Source of the DNA: Halopiger djelfimassiliensis | GTDB taxonomy: Archaea > Halobacteriota > Halobacteria > Halobacteriales > Natrialbaceae | Direction of reading: 5' to 3' | NCBI RefSeq assembly: GCF_000455365.1 | Contig: NZ_HG315685.1 | Span: 103,786-167,785, forward strand | Length of the DNA stretch: 64,000 bases | In this document: positions 29,288-39,189 of the stretch, piece by piece | Numbering within the stretch: the stretch's first letter is position 1 | Layout of the letters: the number at the start of each line of letters is the position of its first letter | Program-made: the position numbers and the translations under genes | The notes under the pieces: generated by a model | The model's input: only the letters and a program-made list of their open reading frames with translations | What the model was told of the DNA's origin: nothing | The model's database searches: none

Positions 29288-30799
29288 ATGACGGATACGA
29301 GTGAGTTATCCGCCGGTGAGAGGGACGTAGACGAACTCGGCATCGCGCCGGAAAACGGGTGGAACGCCCTCTATCTCGACGGGGAGTGGGTTCCGGCCGG
29401 CGATCGGAATTCGATCGCCGTCGAAAACCCAGCGACGCGGGCGATCGTGGCGACGGTTCCCGAGGGGACCGAGGACGATGTCGACGAGGCATACGCGATC
29501 GCGGCGGACGCCCAATCCGAGTGGGCGACACGACCACCGCAGGAGCGTGCTGCGATCGTGTCCGAGGCGTGCGAACTGCTGGGCGAGTACGCGGGCGACC
29601 TCACGACGCTGTTCGCGGTCGAGTGCGGTGGTGTCCAGTTGAAAGCCGATTTCGAGATCCAGCTCGCACAGGGGACGATGAACGTCGGCGCTGGACTGGC
29701 GATGCGCGACGGCGGCCGCCGCAAGGACTCGGTTACCCCGGGCAAGGAGAACTTGCTCGTACGCGAACCGGCCGGTGTCGTCGGCGTCATCACGCCGTGG
29801 AACTTCCCGCTGTATCTTACCAGCCGCGTCGTCGCCCCCGCCATCGCGCTGGGCAACAGCGTGGTACTAAAGCCCGACGAGCACACCCCGCTGACGGGCG
29901 GGCTCGTGCTCGCGAAGGTTTTCGAGGAGGCAGGTCTCCCCGACGGCGTCTTAAACGTCGTCCCCGGCTACGGCGACGAGATCGGCGATCACTTCTCGGG
30001 GCACTCGGTTCCGTCGGTGATGTCGTTTACCGGATCCTCGGAAGTCGGACGGGGCGTCGGCCAGCGTGCCATCGGATCCTACACGGAACCCGCGCTCGAA
30101 CTGGGCGGAAACAACGCCCACGTCGTGTTGTCGGACGCCGATCTCGAGCGGGCGATCGACGCCGGCGCGTTCGGGTCGTTCACCCACCAGGGACAGGAGT
30201 GTATCTCGATCAACCGACACGTTGTCCACGAATCACTGTACGACGAGTACGTGGCGGGACTTGCCGACCGTGCCGAACAGCTCCCGATCGGTGATCCGCT
30301 CGAGGAAGGGACGCTCGTCGGCCCGGTGATCAACGAGAGCCAGCGCGACAAGATCGTCGGATTCATCGAGGAGTCGATCGACCGCGGTGCGACGGTCGAG
30401 GCCGGCGGCAGCTACGACGGCCTGTTCGTCGAGCCGACGGTCCTGTCCGACGTCACCAGCGACATGCCGGTCGCCTGTAACGAGCACTTCGGACCGGTTG
30501 CGCCGGTCATCCCCTTCGAAACCGACGCGGAGGCGATTCGGATCGCCAACGACACCGAGTACGGCCTGTCGGGATCGGTCCACTCGACGGACGTCGCTCG
30601 GGCGCGTGACGTCGCCGACGCGATGGAGACGGGGATGGTCCACATCAACGATCAGCCGCTGAACGACGAACCCCACGTCGCGTTCGGCGGCGTCGGTGCC
30701 TCGGGGATCGGTCGGTACAACGACGAGTGGATCCTCGAGACCCTGACGACGCTGAAGTGGATTTCGATCCAGCGCGAACCGAGGGAGTATCCGTACTGA
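29288..30799 (+). CDS. NAD(P)-dependent aldehyde dehydrogenase
   Basis: The 503-residue enzyme of the ALDH superfamily has VVGVITPWNFPLYL, the catalytic base Glu271 (ALELGGNN), catalytic Cys305 (QGQECISINRH), and NEHFGPVAPVIPF. It oxidises an aldehyde to the acid. Overall it looks most like benzaldehyde/vanillin or succinate-semialdehyde-type ALDHs, but substrate cannot be assigned. It lies between nusA and rps12, which are usually adjacent or close in archaea, so it appears inserted into the ribosomal/polymerase supercluster. Confidence 0.95.
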   Translation: MTDTSELSAGERDVDELGIAPENGWNALYLDGEWVPAGDRNSIAVENPATRAIVATVPEGTEDDVDEAYAIAADAQSEWATRPPQERAAIVSEACELLGEYAGDLTTLFAVECGGVQLKADFEIQLAQGTMNVGAGLAMRDGGRRKDSVTPGKENLLVREPAGVVGVITPWNFPLYLTSRVVAPAIALGNSVVLKPDEHTPLTGGLVLAKVFEEAGLPDGVLNVVPGYGDEIGDHFSGHSVPSVMSFTGSSEVGRGVGQRAIGSYTEPALELGGNNAHVVLSDADLERAIDAGAFGSFTHQGQECISINRHVVHESLYDEYVAGLADRAEQLPIGDPLEEGTLVGPVINESQRDKIVGFIEESIDRGATVEAGGSYDGLFVEPTVLSDVTSDMPVACNEHFGPVAPVIPFETDAEAIRIANDTEYGLSGSVHSTDVARARDVADAMETGMVHINDQPLNDEPHVAFGGVGASGIGRYNDEWILETLTTLKWISIQREPREYPY

Positions 30800-31034
30800 G
30801 TCGGCACGCGCTGGGCTGTGGAGCCGCCCAGTCATCAGACTGGGTGAGGGTTCCAGCCCGAGGATCGTCGCACGGCTCGAGGACCGTCAGGTTCGGCGAC
30901 ACCGGTGGGCTGGAATCGGTCGGTACAACGACGCGTGCTGGCAGGATATCCGGACGCCACTGACGGATACCTCGAGCAACGGAACTGCGGGGAGAACGGT
31001 CGATCGGCGACGGTCAGTTACCGCGTGGACGCGA
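30800..31034. other. 235-bp gap after the aldehyde dehydrogenase, with hairpin
   Basis: CTGGGC and GCCCAG at 30809-30830 form a GC-rich inverted repeat just after the aldehyde dehydrogenase stop, a possible 3' structure, with a further CTGGG copy just beyond. A degenerate copy of the dehydrogenase 3' end follows at 30891-30933. No gene is supportable. Confidence 0.45.
30891..30933 (+). repeat. Degenerate duplicate of the aldehyde dehydrogenase 3' coding segment
   Basis: The last 19 bases (30915-30933) are identical to 30707-30725 inside the dehydrogenase, encoding the conserved IGRYND region, and the preceding 24 bases are alignable to 30682-30706 with a one-base deletion and several substitutions. 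It looks like the remnant of a partial tandem duplication or of an ALDH paralogue. Confidence 0.5.
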
Positions 31035-31688
31035 TCAGATCCACTCGACGTGATACTCGCAGTGTTGGTCGCCGTCGGACCGACACTGGTCGCCGACTTC
31101 CTCGACCGTGACGGGGTTGTTGGCGAACTTCTTTGCGACGCCCTTGATGAGTCCCTTGTCGAACTCGCAGGGGTACGGGTTCTCACAGATCATCACTCCC
31201 TCGTTGGGCCCTTCTGTCTCGAACTCGTAGGAACCGATCTCGCTCCCGCGGTGGTTCTGGTGATACGCCGCATCGATCGACGCTAACGCCTCGTCGACTT
31301 CGGAGAGCTCCGGCGGGAATTCGACGTGTTCGGGGACGTTCTGTCCCATATTTCGCATTCTGACGCCGCCGTACTCGTCGCGCATATCGTACAGCATGGC
31401 GAGCGGAATTTCGAGCGGATACCACTCGTCGGGCTCGATCTCTTCGAGTCCGTACTCGGCGAGTTTGCTGGTGATCTGTTTCCCAACGAACGACGAGACC
31501 GATTCGCCTGCGGCGATATACGACTGGGGGCTCCGACCGATCACTTCGGCGTCCTCGAGCGATCCGTCGAATCCGATTCGATCCGCAACTACTGGCGAGC
31601 CATCACCGGACTGTGCCTCCTCGTCGGAGAGCCCAACGAGTCGCTTGAACCAGGACGTGGTGACGAACACCGTCGGAATCGTGGTCAT
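31035..31688 (-). CDS. V4R/heme-NO-binding-like domain protein, uncharacterised
   Basis: The 217-residue soluble protein has an all-alpha N-terminal half and a C-terminal beta domain ending in CRSDGDQHCEYHVEWI, the Cys-x6-Cys pattern that closes V4R (4-vinyl reductase-like) and related small-ligand-binding domains. Such domains sense hydrocarbons, fatty acids or metals in other proteins, usually next to regulators. Here no effector domain is attached and the neighbours are an aldehyde dehydrogenase (opposite strand) and rps12. Function unknown; a ligand-binding role is inferred. An AT-rich promoter region lies at 31715-31745. Confidence 0.65.
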   Translation of the reverse strand: MTTIPTVFVTTSWFKRLVGLSDEEAQSGDGSPVVADRIGFDGSLEDAEVIGRSPQSYIAAGESVSSFVGKQITSKLAEYGLEEIEPDEWYPLEIPLAMLYDMRDEYGGVRMRNMGQNVPEHVEFPPELSEVDEALASIDAAYHQNHRGSEIGSYEFETEGPNEGVMICENPYPCEFDKGLIKGVAKKFANNPVTVEEVGDQCRSDGDQHCEYHVEWI

Positions 31689-31953
31689 AACGAGTGCAGA
31701 ATGCGCCCCATCTGACTAATAACTTTTAGTTAATTATAATATCTGATGGTACGTGTGCCATCGACGGTTCGAGGCTGGGGCGATCGGCGGGCGACGGCCG
31801 TGGCCGATCGTTCGCTCCGAACCTGCCGTTCGCGTGGGGAGTCGTCCCGGCGGACAGCCCGAGAGCTGTCGCTTGGCCGTGAAACGATCTCAGATCGCCT
31901 CGTCGACCCCCATCGAGCGCTCTCGAGCCGTAACGTCGACTCGAAACGGGTCG

Positions 31954-31959
31954 TTTAAG
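31954..31959 (+). promoter_or_regulatory. TATA-like element of rps12
   Basis: TTTAAG centred 30 bases before the rps12 ATG, the spacing expected for a leaderless or nearly leaderless haloarchaeal transcript. The remaining upstream region 31689-31953 carries the divergent promoter of the V4R-like gene and otherwise nothing recognised. Confidence 0.55.
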
Positions 31960-31986
31960 TGCCTTCGTCGGATAGCGACGGGTACT

Positions 31987-32415
31987 ATGGCAAACGGCAA
32001 GTACGCCGCGCGCAAGCTCAAGAAGGACCGCCAGGAGCAGCGGTGGTCCGACTCCGACTACGCGCGCCGCGCACGGGGCCTCCGCGAGAAGTCCGATCCG
32101 CTCGAGGGCGCTCCGCAGGCTCGCGGTATCGTACTCGAAAAGGTCGGCATCGAAGCCAAACAGCCTAACTCGGCGATTCGAAAGTGCGTCCGGGTGCAGC
32201 TGATCAAAAACGGGAAGCAGGTTACCGCGTTCTGTCCCGGTGACGGCGCGATCTCGTTCATCGACGAGCACGACGAAGTCACCATCGCCGGGATCGGCGG
32301 TGCGAAGGGTCGCGCGATGGGTGACCTGTCGGGCGTCAACTACAAGGTTGACAAGGTCAACGGCGTCGCGCTGAAGGAACTCGTCCGCGGAAACGCTGAA
32401 AAACCGGTGCGATAA
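31987..32415 (+). CDS. rpsL: 30S ribosomal protein S12
   Basis: The 142-residue archaeal/eukaryotic-type S12 (uS12) begins [20 protein letters not shown] and contains [20 protein letters not shown] and the decoding-centre loop region. It contributes to decoding accuracy in the small subunit. A longer open frame from 31753 is rejected because the conserved N-terminus starts at 31987 and the TATA-like element fits that start. rps7 begins two bases after its stop. Confidence 0.98.
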   Translation: MANGKYAARKLKKDRQEQRWSDSDYARRARGLREKSDPLEGAPQARGIVLEKVGIEAKQPNSAIRKCVRVQLIKNGKQVTAFCPGDGAISFIDEHDEVTIAGIGGAKGRAMGDLSGVNYKVDKVNGVALKELVRGNAEKPVR

Positions 32416-32417
32416 TC

Positions 32418-33026
32418 ATGGCAGCAGAAGACCAACCCGATCCGGACGCCCCTGCGGGCGGTGCGGACGTCTCCGCGAAGCTGTTCGGCGAATGGGAGAT
32501 CGGCGAAATCGAGTACGGCGACCCCTCGACCGAGCGGTACATCACCGTGACGCCGGTCGCACACACCGCCGGTCGACACGCCAGCAAGCAGTTCAAGAAG
32601 TCCCAGATCTCGATCGTCGAGCGGTTCATCAACCGCCTGATGCAGACCGAGGAGAACACGGGCAAGAAACAGAAGACGCTCAACTACGTCCGTGAAGCGT
32701 TCGAACTGATCCACGAACGCACCGAAGAAAACCCGGTTCAGGTGCTCGTGACGGCCGTCGAAAACTCCGCCCCGCGTGAGGAGACCGTCCGCCTGAAATA
32801 CGGCGGGATCTCGGTCCCGAAAGCCGTCGACGTCGCCCCGCAGCGTCGGGTCGACCAGGCACTGAAGTTCCTCGCCGAAGGCGTTCACAACGACTCGTTC
32901 AAGACCGCCACGTCCGTCGAGGAGGCCATCGCCAGCCAGCTGATCGGCGCGGCCAACTACGACGTCCAGACCTACGCGGTCAGTCAAAAAGAAGAGAAAG
33001 AGCGCGTCGCGGCGGCTGCACGCTAA
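32418..33026 (+). CDS. rpsG: 30S ribosomal protein S7
   Basis: The 202-residue archaeal uS7 has an acidic N-terminal extension, the IVERFINRLM region, NPVQVLVTAVENSAPREETVR and PQRRVDQALKFLAEG, and the usual basic/alanine C-terminal tail. It binds the 16S rRNA 3' major domain near the E site. It is co-transcribed with rps12. Confidence 0.98.
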   Translation: MAAEDQPDPDAPAGGADVSAKLFGEWEIGEIEYGDPSTERYITVTPVAHTAGRHASKQFKKSQISIVERFINRLMQTEENTGKKQKTLNYVREAFELIHERTEENPVQVLVTAVENSAPREETVRLKYGGISVPKAVDVAPQRRVDQALKFLAEGVHNDSFKTATSVEEAIASQLIGAANYDVQTYAVSQKEEKERVAAAAR

Positions 33027-33190
33027 CGCGGTTTTCGTCTCTCTGTTTTCGATCCGACTCGAGATGTTCGTAGCGACCGCCTCGAGCGGGACTGTCGGTT
33101 GCCGATCGAAGACCGTTTTCGTTCGACGGTGCTCGATAGCGTTCCGTCCCGGTGTCGGATGACGGTTCGATCACGGCAGGGCGGACCGAG

Positions 33191-33946
33191 TCAGTCCGCC
33201 GCGACGCCCTCCCCGCCGACGTAGGATCGCGTCGCGTCGACGAGCACCTGTCGGTAAGTGCTTGTATCGGGTTCGCGCGCCAGTTCACGGAATCGATGTT
33301 TGAACTCCTCGAACGCCACGGTCGGGGCGTCCATCGCGGCCGCGTGCGCGAGATCATAGAGGCGATGGGACTCGTCGACGAGATCGTGTCGTTCCGCAAG
33401 CGCCACCGCAAACGCCGCGTTCACGGCCGTAATCTCGGGGTCCGAACTCGCAGAGAGACGTTCGAGGCCCGGATGGGAGGGCGTCTCTGGCCGATCGGCG
33501 ACGGCCATCGCGAGGCTCGACTCGAGGTACGAGAGGAGTTTCTCTCCGGGGCCGACGGCGAGGGTGATGTCGTCGGCGTAGATGTCTTTCATGTGGTTTG
33601 CGATCTGGTAGCAGTGCGCCAGCTTTCGCCGCTCGACCTCTTTCCCGGCGAGCGCGAGAAAGAGGACCTCCTCCGTCGACTGGGTATGCGACGGGTGTTC
33701 CTGCTCGTATCTGGCCATGTGAGCGAACTCGTGGAGGGCGAGTTCGCGGGCCATGGCGCTCGAGGCAGCCTGTCTCGAGATGTTCAGGACGTGGCGATCC
33801 TCGTGGTGGCCGGCCCAGGTTCGTTCGTCGGGGTCGTCCTGCAACTGGACGTAAACCGGCAGGGAGAGATCGTATTCGGTTTCGAAGAGGTCGCGAGCGC
33901 TGAGAAACGGTGAGGCGGGACCCGACCCCTTCACGCGAAGATCCAT
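33191..33946 (-). CDS. DUF5781-type protein with a zincin-like HEFAH motif
   Basis: The 251-residue soluble protein resembles the conserved haloarchaeal DUF5781 family located near the rps12/rps7/EF-2 genes. I see a metallopeptidase-like HExxH motif, H72-E-F-A-H76 in ELALHEFAHMARY, with acidic candidates for a third ligand about 15-30 residues later (TEEVLFLALAGKEVE). The C-terminal half is alpha-helical. No signal peptide, so it would be cytoplasmic. Peptidase activity is inference from the motif only. It is convergent with rps7 and divergent from a lipoprotein gene. Confidence 0.75.
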   Translation of the reverse strand: MDLRVKGSGPASPFLSARDLFETEYDLSLPVYVQLQDDPDERTWAGHHEDRHVLNISRQAASSAMARELALHEFAHMARYEQEHPSHTQSTEEVLFLALAGKEVERRKLAHCYQIANHMKDIYADDITLAVGPGEKLLSYLESSLAMAVADRPETPSHPGLERLSASSDPEITAVNAAFAVALAERHDLVDESHRLYDLAHAAAMDAPTVAFEEFKHRFRELAREPDTSTYRQVLVDATRSYVGGEGVAAD

Positions 33947-34140
33947 GTGTAGCGATAACAGGGGCTCGGAGCCTAAGGTTCTTGCGTCCGTTCGATCACG
34001 CGAGCCCGCCGTGCCCGCCGTTCTCCCGATCGAATGCAGAAGCGGTGAGTCGGGAACCGCCGTCCGCGGCCGGGGTTTAAACGGTTGGGGACACAGAAAA
34101 AATTATCCGATCGTTGCCCGACTGAACGGGTAGCTAGCAC

Positions 34141-34857
34141 ATGGTGGAACAACGAACCGACAGGGCGGAGACGACTCGCCGGCGGACGCTGCGGGCGGTC
34201 GGCGGCAGTATGGCTGTGGTCGCGGTTGCGGGATGTACCGATCTCACTGCGAGCGATGACGAAGACGGCGGCGACAGTACCACGGGCGGGGGCGGAACTG
34301 ATTTCGCGTCCGTCACGTCGTATGCCTTCGACGGGGAAGGGTCGATCGAAATGGGGGGCATGTCGGTCGCGTCGACTTCCTCCGGATACGTGGCCGACAG
34401 CGGCGACTGGTACGTAGAGCAGACGACCGACATGAACGGAACCGAATACCGGACGGAATGGGCCGAAATCGACGGGAGACTCTACAGCAGTAGAGAGGAC
34501 GGCTGTCGTACGCTCTCGGAGGAGGAACTCTCTACGGTTGGGATGGGGTCGTTCAGCGGGTTCTACGACAACACGATCGAGATCGTCGACGGCAAAGAGG
34601 CTGCGGAGACGACGTCACTCGACGGCGAAACCGCCCGTGTCTACGAGTTCTCAACCGAAGAGACCCGCAAGGCGTGGGACACCGACGGTCCCGTGATGGG
34701 CGAACCCACCCAGACGGTTTACGTCCGCGACGACGACGGGCGGATCGTCCGCGTCGAGATGACGCCCACGGGGGTCGGAACCGGCGACGGCGAGGATGTG
34801 ATGTCGTTGCACTCCTTCGACGAGGAGTTTACGGTCGAACGGCCGCCGGACTGTTGA
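34141..34857 (+). CDS. Tat-exported lipoprotein, uncharacterised
   Basis: The 238-residue protein carries a twin-arginine region (TTRRRTL, residues 11-17), a short hydrophobic stretch and a lipobox AVAGC with Cys32, followed by a Ser/Thr/Gly/Asp linker and a beta-rich domain (about 55-238) with repeated EWAEIDGRLYSS and TETTSLDG-type strands, reminiscent of LolA/DUF6612-like lipoprotein folds. It should be anchored at the outer face of the cytoplasmic membrane. Ligand unknown. A TATA-like aaaaattatcc lies about 30 bases upstream. Confidence 0.82.
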   Translation: MVEQRTDRAETTRRRTLRAVGGSMAVVAVAGCTDLTASDDEDGGDSTTGGGGTDFASVTSYAFDGEGSIEMGGMSVASTSSGYVADSGDWYVEQTTDMNGTEYRTEWAEIDGRLYSSREDGCRTLSEEELSTVGMGSFSGFYDNTIEIVDGKEAAETTSLDGETARVYEFSTEETRKAWDTDGPVMGEPTQTVYVRDDDGRIVRVEMTPTGVGTGDGEDVMSLHSFDEEFTVERPPDC

Positions 34858-35040
34858 CGGTCGATCTCCAGTCATCGACGGCTGACGGCCTCGAGCCGAC
34901 GAAACTCGGATAGGCGCGATCGCCTCGATAACTTGCGTGCTATTCACTCGCGCAAAGTGGACGTTCGCCACGTTCGAGGGGTCCATACGCCGGATGAGAA
35001 ACACTACCCTTTTGACCCCGGTACCGGTAATGAGGGGTAT

Positions 35041-37227
35041 ATGGGCCGACGCAAGAAGATCGTCCAAGAGTGTGAACGGCTGATGGACGAACCGGAGAAC
35101 ATCCGGAACATCGCCATCGCCGCTCACGTCGACCACGGGAAGACGACGCTTTCTGACAACCTGCTGGCCGGTGCCGGCATGATCTCCGACGAGACCGCGG
35201 GCGAACAGCTCGCGATGGACACGGAGGAGGACGAACAGGAACGTGGGATCACGATCGACGCGGCGAACGTGTCGATGACCCACGAGTACGAGGGGACCAA
35301 CCACCTCATCAACCTCATCGACACGCCGGGCCACGTCGACTTCGGCGGCGACGTCACCCGCGCGATGCGTGCCGTCGACGGTGCGCTGGTCGTCGTCGAC
35401 GCCGTCGAAGGGGCCATGCCCCAGACCGAGACGGTGCTGCGACAGGCGCTGCGCGAGGGCGTCAAGCCGACCCTGTTCATCAACAAGGTCGACCGCCTGA
35501 TCTCCGAGCTGCAGGAAGGGCCCGAAGAGATGCAGGAGCGTCTCCTCTCGGTTATCCGCGACGTCAACGAACTGATCCGCGGCATGACCGAGGACATGGA
35601 CGACGTCGAAGACTGGACCGTCTCCGTCGAGGACGGTACCGTCGGATTCGGATCCGCCCTCTACAAGTGGGGCGTCTCCATGCCGTCGATGCAACGGACC
35701 GGGATGGACTTCGCCGAGATTATGGAACTCGAGCGCGCCGACAAGCGCCAGGAACTCCACGAGAAGACCCCGCTGTCGGACGTCGTGCTCGACATGGTCT
35801 GTGAGCACTTCCCCAACCCGGTCGACGCACAGCCCCGCCGTATTCCGCGTATCTGGCGCGGCGACGACGACACCGAACTCGCGGAGGGTATGCGCCTGGT
35901 CGACGAGACCGGCGAGGTCGTCTTCATGGTCACCGACATCGCGATGGACCCCCACGCCGGCGAAGTCGCCTCCGGCCGCGTCTTCTCGGGCACCCTCGAG
36001 AAGGGCCAGGAGCTCTACGTGTCGGGTACCGCGGGCAAGAACCGCGTCCAGTCCGTTGGGATCTACATGGGCGGCGAGCGCGAGGAAGTCGAGGAAGTCC
36101 CCGCCGGGAACATCGCCGCCGTCACCGGTCTCAAGGACGCCATCGCCGGCTCGACGGTCTCGAGCACGGAGATGACGCCGTTCGAGTCGATCGAGCACAT
36201 CTCCGAGCCGGTCATCACGAAAAGCGTCGAAGCACAGAACATGGACGACCTGCCGAAGCTCATCGAGACGCTGCGGCAGGTCTCCAAGGAGGACCCGACG
36301 ATCCAGATCGACATCAACGAGGACACCGGCGAGCACCTGATCTCCGGGCAGGGTGAACTCCACCTCGAGGTCATCACCCAGCGCATCCAGAAGAACCAGG
36401 GTATCCCGGTCAACACCGGTGAGCCGATCGTCGTCTTCCGCGAGGCTCCCCAGGAAGCAAGCGACGAGGTCGAAGGCATTTCGCCGAACCGCCACAACCG
36501 CTTCTACATCTCCGTCGAGCCGATGAGCGACGACCTCGTCGAGACGGTCAAACGCGGCGAGGCCACGATGGACATGCCCGAGCAGGAGCGCCGCGAAGCC
36601 CTGCAGGACGCCGGCATGGAGAAGGACACGTCCCAGAACGTCGAACACATCCACGGGACCAACATCCTCATCGACGACACGAAGGGTATCCAGCACTTAA
36701 ACGAGACGATGGAACTGGTCATCGAGGGGCTCGAGGAGGCCCTCGATAACGGGCCGCTGGCCAACGAGCCGGTTCAGGGCTCGCTCATCCGCCTGCACGA
36801 CGCCAAGCTCCACGAGGACACCATCCACCGCGGTCCGGCACAGGTCATCCCCGCGACCCGCGAGGCCGTCCACAAGGCGCTGATCGATGCACGGATCAAG
36901 CTGCTCGAGCCGATGCAGGACGTCCGTATCGACGTGCCCAACGACCACATGGGTGCCGCCTCCGGCGAGATTCAGGGCCGCCGTGGCCGCGTCGACGACA
37001 TGTACCAGGAAGGCGATCTGATGGTCGTCGAGGGCATCGCGCCCGTCGGCGAGATGATCGGCTTCGCCAGCGACATCCGGTCTGCGACCGAGGGTCGTGC
37101 CTCCTGGAACACCGAAAACGCCGGCTTCGAGGTCATGTCCGACTCGCTCCAGCGCGAGAAGATCATGGAGATCCGCGAGCGCAAGGGCATGAAGCTCGAA
37201 CTGCCGCCGTCGATCGACTACCTCTAA
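35041..37227 (+). CDS. fusA: Translation elongation factor EF-2
   Basis: The 728-residue GTPase has the P-loop [11 protein letters not shown] (28-38), [22 protein letters not shown] and the domain IV sequence [12 protein letters not shown] in which His596 is the expected diphthamide residue. It translocates tRNA and mRNA on the ribosome. ATG 35041 ([16 protein letters not shown]) is the family start; the frame is open further upstream to 34933 but that part is not conserved. Unlike the common archaeal order, no tuf or rps10 follows. Confidence 0.98.
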   Translation: MGRRKKIVQECERLMDEPENIRNIAIAAHVDHGKTTLSDNLLAGAGMISDETAGEQLAMDTEEDEQERGITIDAANVSMTHEYEGTNHLINLIDTPGHVDFGGDVTRAMRAVDGALVVVDAVEGAMPQTETVLRQALREGVKPTLFINKVDRLISELQEGPEEMQERLLSVIRDVNELIRGMTEDMDDVEDWTVSVEDGTVGFGSALYKWGVSMPSMQRTGMDFAEIMELERADKRQELHEKTPLSDVVLDMVCEHFPNPVDAQPRRIPRIWRGDDDTELAEGMRLVDETGEVVFMVTDIAMDPHAGEVASGRVFSGTLEKGQELYVSGTAGKNRVQSVGIYMGGEREEVEEVPAGNIAAVTGLKDAIAGSTVSSTEMTPFESIEHISEPVITKSVEAQNMDDLPKLIETLRQVSKEDPTIQIDINEDTGEHLISGQGELHLEVITQRIQKNQGIPVNTGEPIVVFREAPQEASDEVEGISPNRHNRFYISVEPMSDDLVETVKRGEATMDMPEQERREALQDAGMEKDTSQNVEHIHGTNILIDDTKGIQHLNETMELVIEGLEEALDNGPLANEPVQGSLIRLHDAKLHEDTIHRGPAQVIPATREAVHKALIDARIKLLEPMQDVRIDVPNDHMGAASGEIQGRRGRVDDMYQEGDLMVVEGIAPVGEMIGFASDIRSATEGRASWNTENAGFEVMSDSLQREKIMEIRERKGMKLELPPSIDYL

Positions 37228-37374
37228 GCGTCCGATTCCGTTTTCCCGTTTCGCGCGCCGATAGCTCACTCGAGTGGTCGGGATAACTGTACTCGAATGC
37301 GGGGTGTACCGCCCGCGAGAGCGATCGGTCCCGAACCTGGTGACCGAGTGCCGACGAATCGTTCGTGGAGACCG

Positions 37375-39189
37375 TTACGGCTCGGAACGGTCCCGATCGA
37401 CCGATTCGATAGCGGTTTCTGTGACCGCTTCGAGGGTTTGACAGGGTAGCGGTGGCTGTCTGAGTGCGTCCCGTTCACCGAGTATCGCGAGCACTTCGGC
37501 GTAATCCCGTCGAAGTGGGGGTGCATCGAGGCACAACCCTTCCTCGATGGTTTCGACGTATGGGTGGAGCAGCGACGGAGCGGTACGGGCGATCCGTTTC
37601 AGACAGTCCCCTGCAACACCGGCGTTTTGCTCGGTTTCGTGCGCAGTAGCAACGGTTTGGATCAGTTTTTCGGTTCGTTCCGACACCGGATCGACGTAGC
37701 CCGGAGTAACGTCGGCCAGCAATCCGCGACACAGCCAGGGGGCGAGGCCGTGATCACCGAGACCGTCCTCGGGCCATTTCGTTTCGCCGCGGACATCGAG
37801 TGCTTCGGCGACCACCGCCGGTGCTCGTAACGCGATGTGTGCCAGCTCGCGCCCCAGAATGTCTGTATCTGACGTAGGTTCGTCGATCGCGTCGACGAGC
37901 GTCTCGGCAACCGACTCGACTGCATCGGGTCGTTCGGTGGCTAAGTTGCCGAGTGCGCCGGCGTGGTCGTCGAGGGCCTCTCGCCGGCTGATCGGATCGG
38001 TTTCTAGCCGTGTCACGAGTGTCGGAACGATGTCGACGACCGCGGATGGATCGTCATCGGCGACCAAGTAGACGGCGTAGGCTCCAATCTGTGCCAGATC
38101 GCTGCCGGCTTCCTCGTCGACCAGTTCGAGTGCCGATGCCGGATCGATATACTCTACCGCGCCGGGGTACGCACTGGTCCAGACGACAGCGAATCCGGCG
38201 AGTAGCCGCATCTCGTCGTCTTCGGTCTCGTCCGCCGCAATCTCGAGAAGCGTTGGGATCGCGGTCGTGAGCGACTCCTGGCTGAACAGCGAGACATTGT
38301 ACGCGGTTTCGACCGCACTCGAGCGTACCTCCGGGACGGGTGAGTCAAGCGCGGCAACGATCTCCTCGACGGCGTCGCGAACTGCGTCGGGTTCACGGGT
38401 TGCGATCTCGCCGAGCGTCTCGAGGGCCGCTGCCCGTACTTCGTCGTCGGGTGAGGACGACGCTTCGGTCAATCGGTCGACGTACTCGCCGCCGTCGGTC
38501 CCGGTGTTCGACGTAACGGCGTGTCTAAGTGTCCGGATGGCTGGGACCTGAACCGACGGATACGCGTCGATGATCGCCGTCGCGACGTCCTCGTTGACGT
38601 GCCTGAACCCGAATGGGTTCTCCTTGACGCTGTAGGAGAGACTCACCATCGCCGGCCCTCGAATCGATGGGTTCTGTTCCGGGCCGATAATACCGGTATA
38701 TTCCGTGACGTCGCCCGTCGCGCTTCCGGCTATTTCACAGTACGAGGCATCTAGCTCCAGATATTCGGACACCAAAAACCTATTTTCGGTCTCAGAGACG
38801 GCTTCCAAGACGTCTTCTAGGCGTTGCTCAACGGCATTCGGTGTGTGGTCGACGAGTTGGTTAAGACACCGTATCGCCCCGTACACTTCACTCAGATCGT
38901 CACTTGCCAGTCCCGAATCGATCTTCGGCAACTGGTCCGTATCCATCGGGTTTCGTTTGAGCGCCGCAAGCGCATCCGCGATGTCGCTGTCTGCCGGCAC
39001 TTCCGGTGGTTGCGCTTCCGCCTCGAGGAGCCACTCTGCGACCATCAGTGTTCCTCCGTGGTCATCGATAGATCGGTTGCGATCCAGGTCAGGGTTGTTC
39101 GCTGTCGCGGCATCGTGAGCAGTCTGTTCGTCATCCCGTGATTCTGTGCTGTCGTCCGTGTCCGTTGGTCGGTCATTATCGTCGATCAC
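37375..39189 (-). CDS. HEAT-like repeat protein, third gene of an unrecognised operon
   Basis: The 604-residue protein has a short acidic, disordered N-terminus (1-45) and then about a dozen 35-45-residue helical hairpins with HEAT/armadillo-like patterns (for example DDEVRAAALETLGEIATREPDAV and SPVPEVRSSAVETAYNVS). No enzymatic motif or membrane segment is visible. Such solenoids are protein-protein scaffolds. It begins at a GTG that overlaps the TGA of the upstream 324-aa gene (GTGA), so the two are translationally coupled. GC content and codon use are slightly lower than in the flanking EF-2 and serS genes, which may indicate horizontal acquisition. Confidence 0.75.
   Translation of the reverse strand: MIDDNDRPTDTDDSTESRDDEQTAHDAATANNPDLDRNRSIDDHGGTLMVAEWLLEAEAQPPEVPADSDIADALAALKRNPMDTDQLPKIDSGLASDDLSEVYGAIRCLNQLVDHTPNAVEQRLEDVLEAVSETENRFLVSEYLELDASYCEIAGSATGDVTEYTGIIGPEQNPSIRGPAMVSLSYSVKENPFGFRHVNEDVATAIIDAYPSVQVPAIRTLRHAVTSNTGTDGGEYVDRLTEASSSPDDEVRAAALETLGEIATREPDAVRDAVEEIVAALDSPVPEVRSSAVETAYNVSLFSQESLTTAIPTLLEIAADETEDDEMRLLAGFAVVWTSAYPGAVEYIDPASALELVDEEAGSDLAQIGAYAVYLVADDDPSAVVDIVPTLVTRLETDPISRREALDDHAGALGNLATERPDAVESVAETLVDAIDEPTSDTDILGRELAHIALRAPAVVAEALDVRGETKWPEDGLGDHGLAPWLCRGLLADVTPGYVDPVSERTEKLIQTVATAHETEQNAGVAGDCLKRIARTAPSLLHPYVETIEEGLCLDAPPLRRDYAEVLAILGERDALRQPPLPCQTLEAVTETAIESVDRDRSEP

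Noticed and set aside
34651-36696. 681-codon minus-strand frame opposite EF-2
   Set aside because: Shadow of EF-2; Val/Asp/Leu-rich composition typical of the reverse frame.
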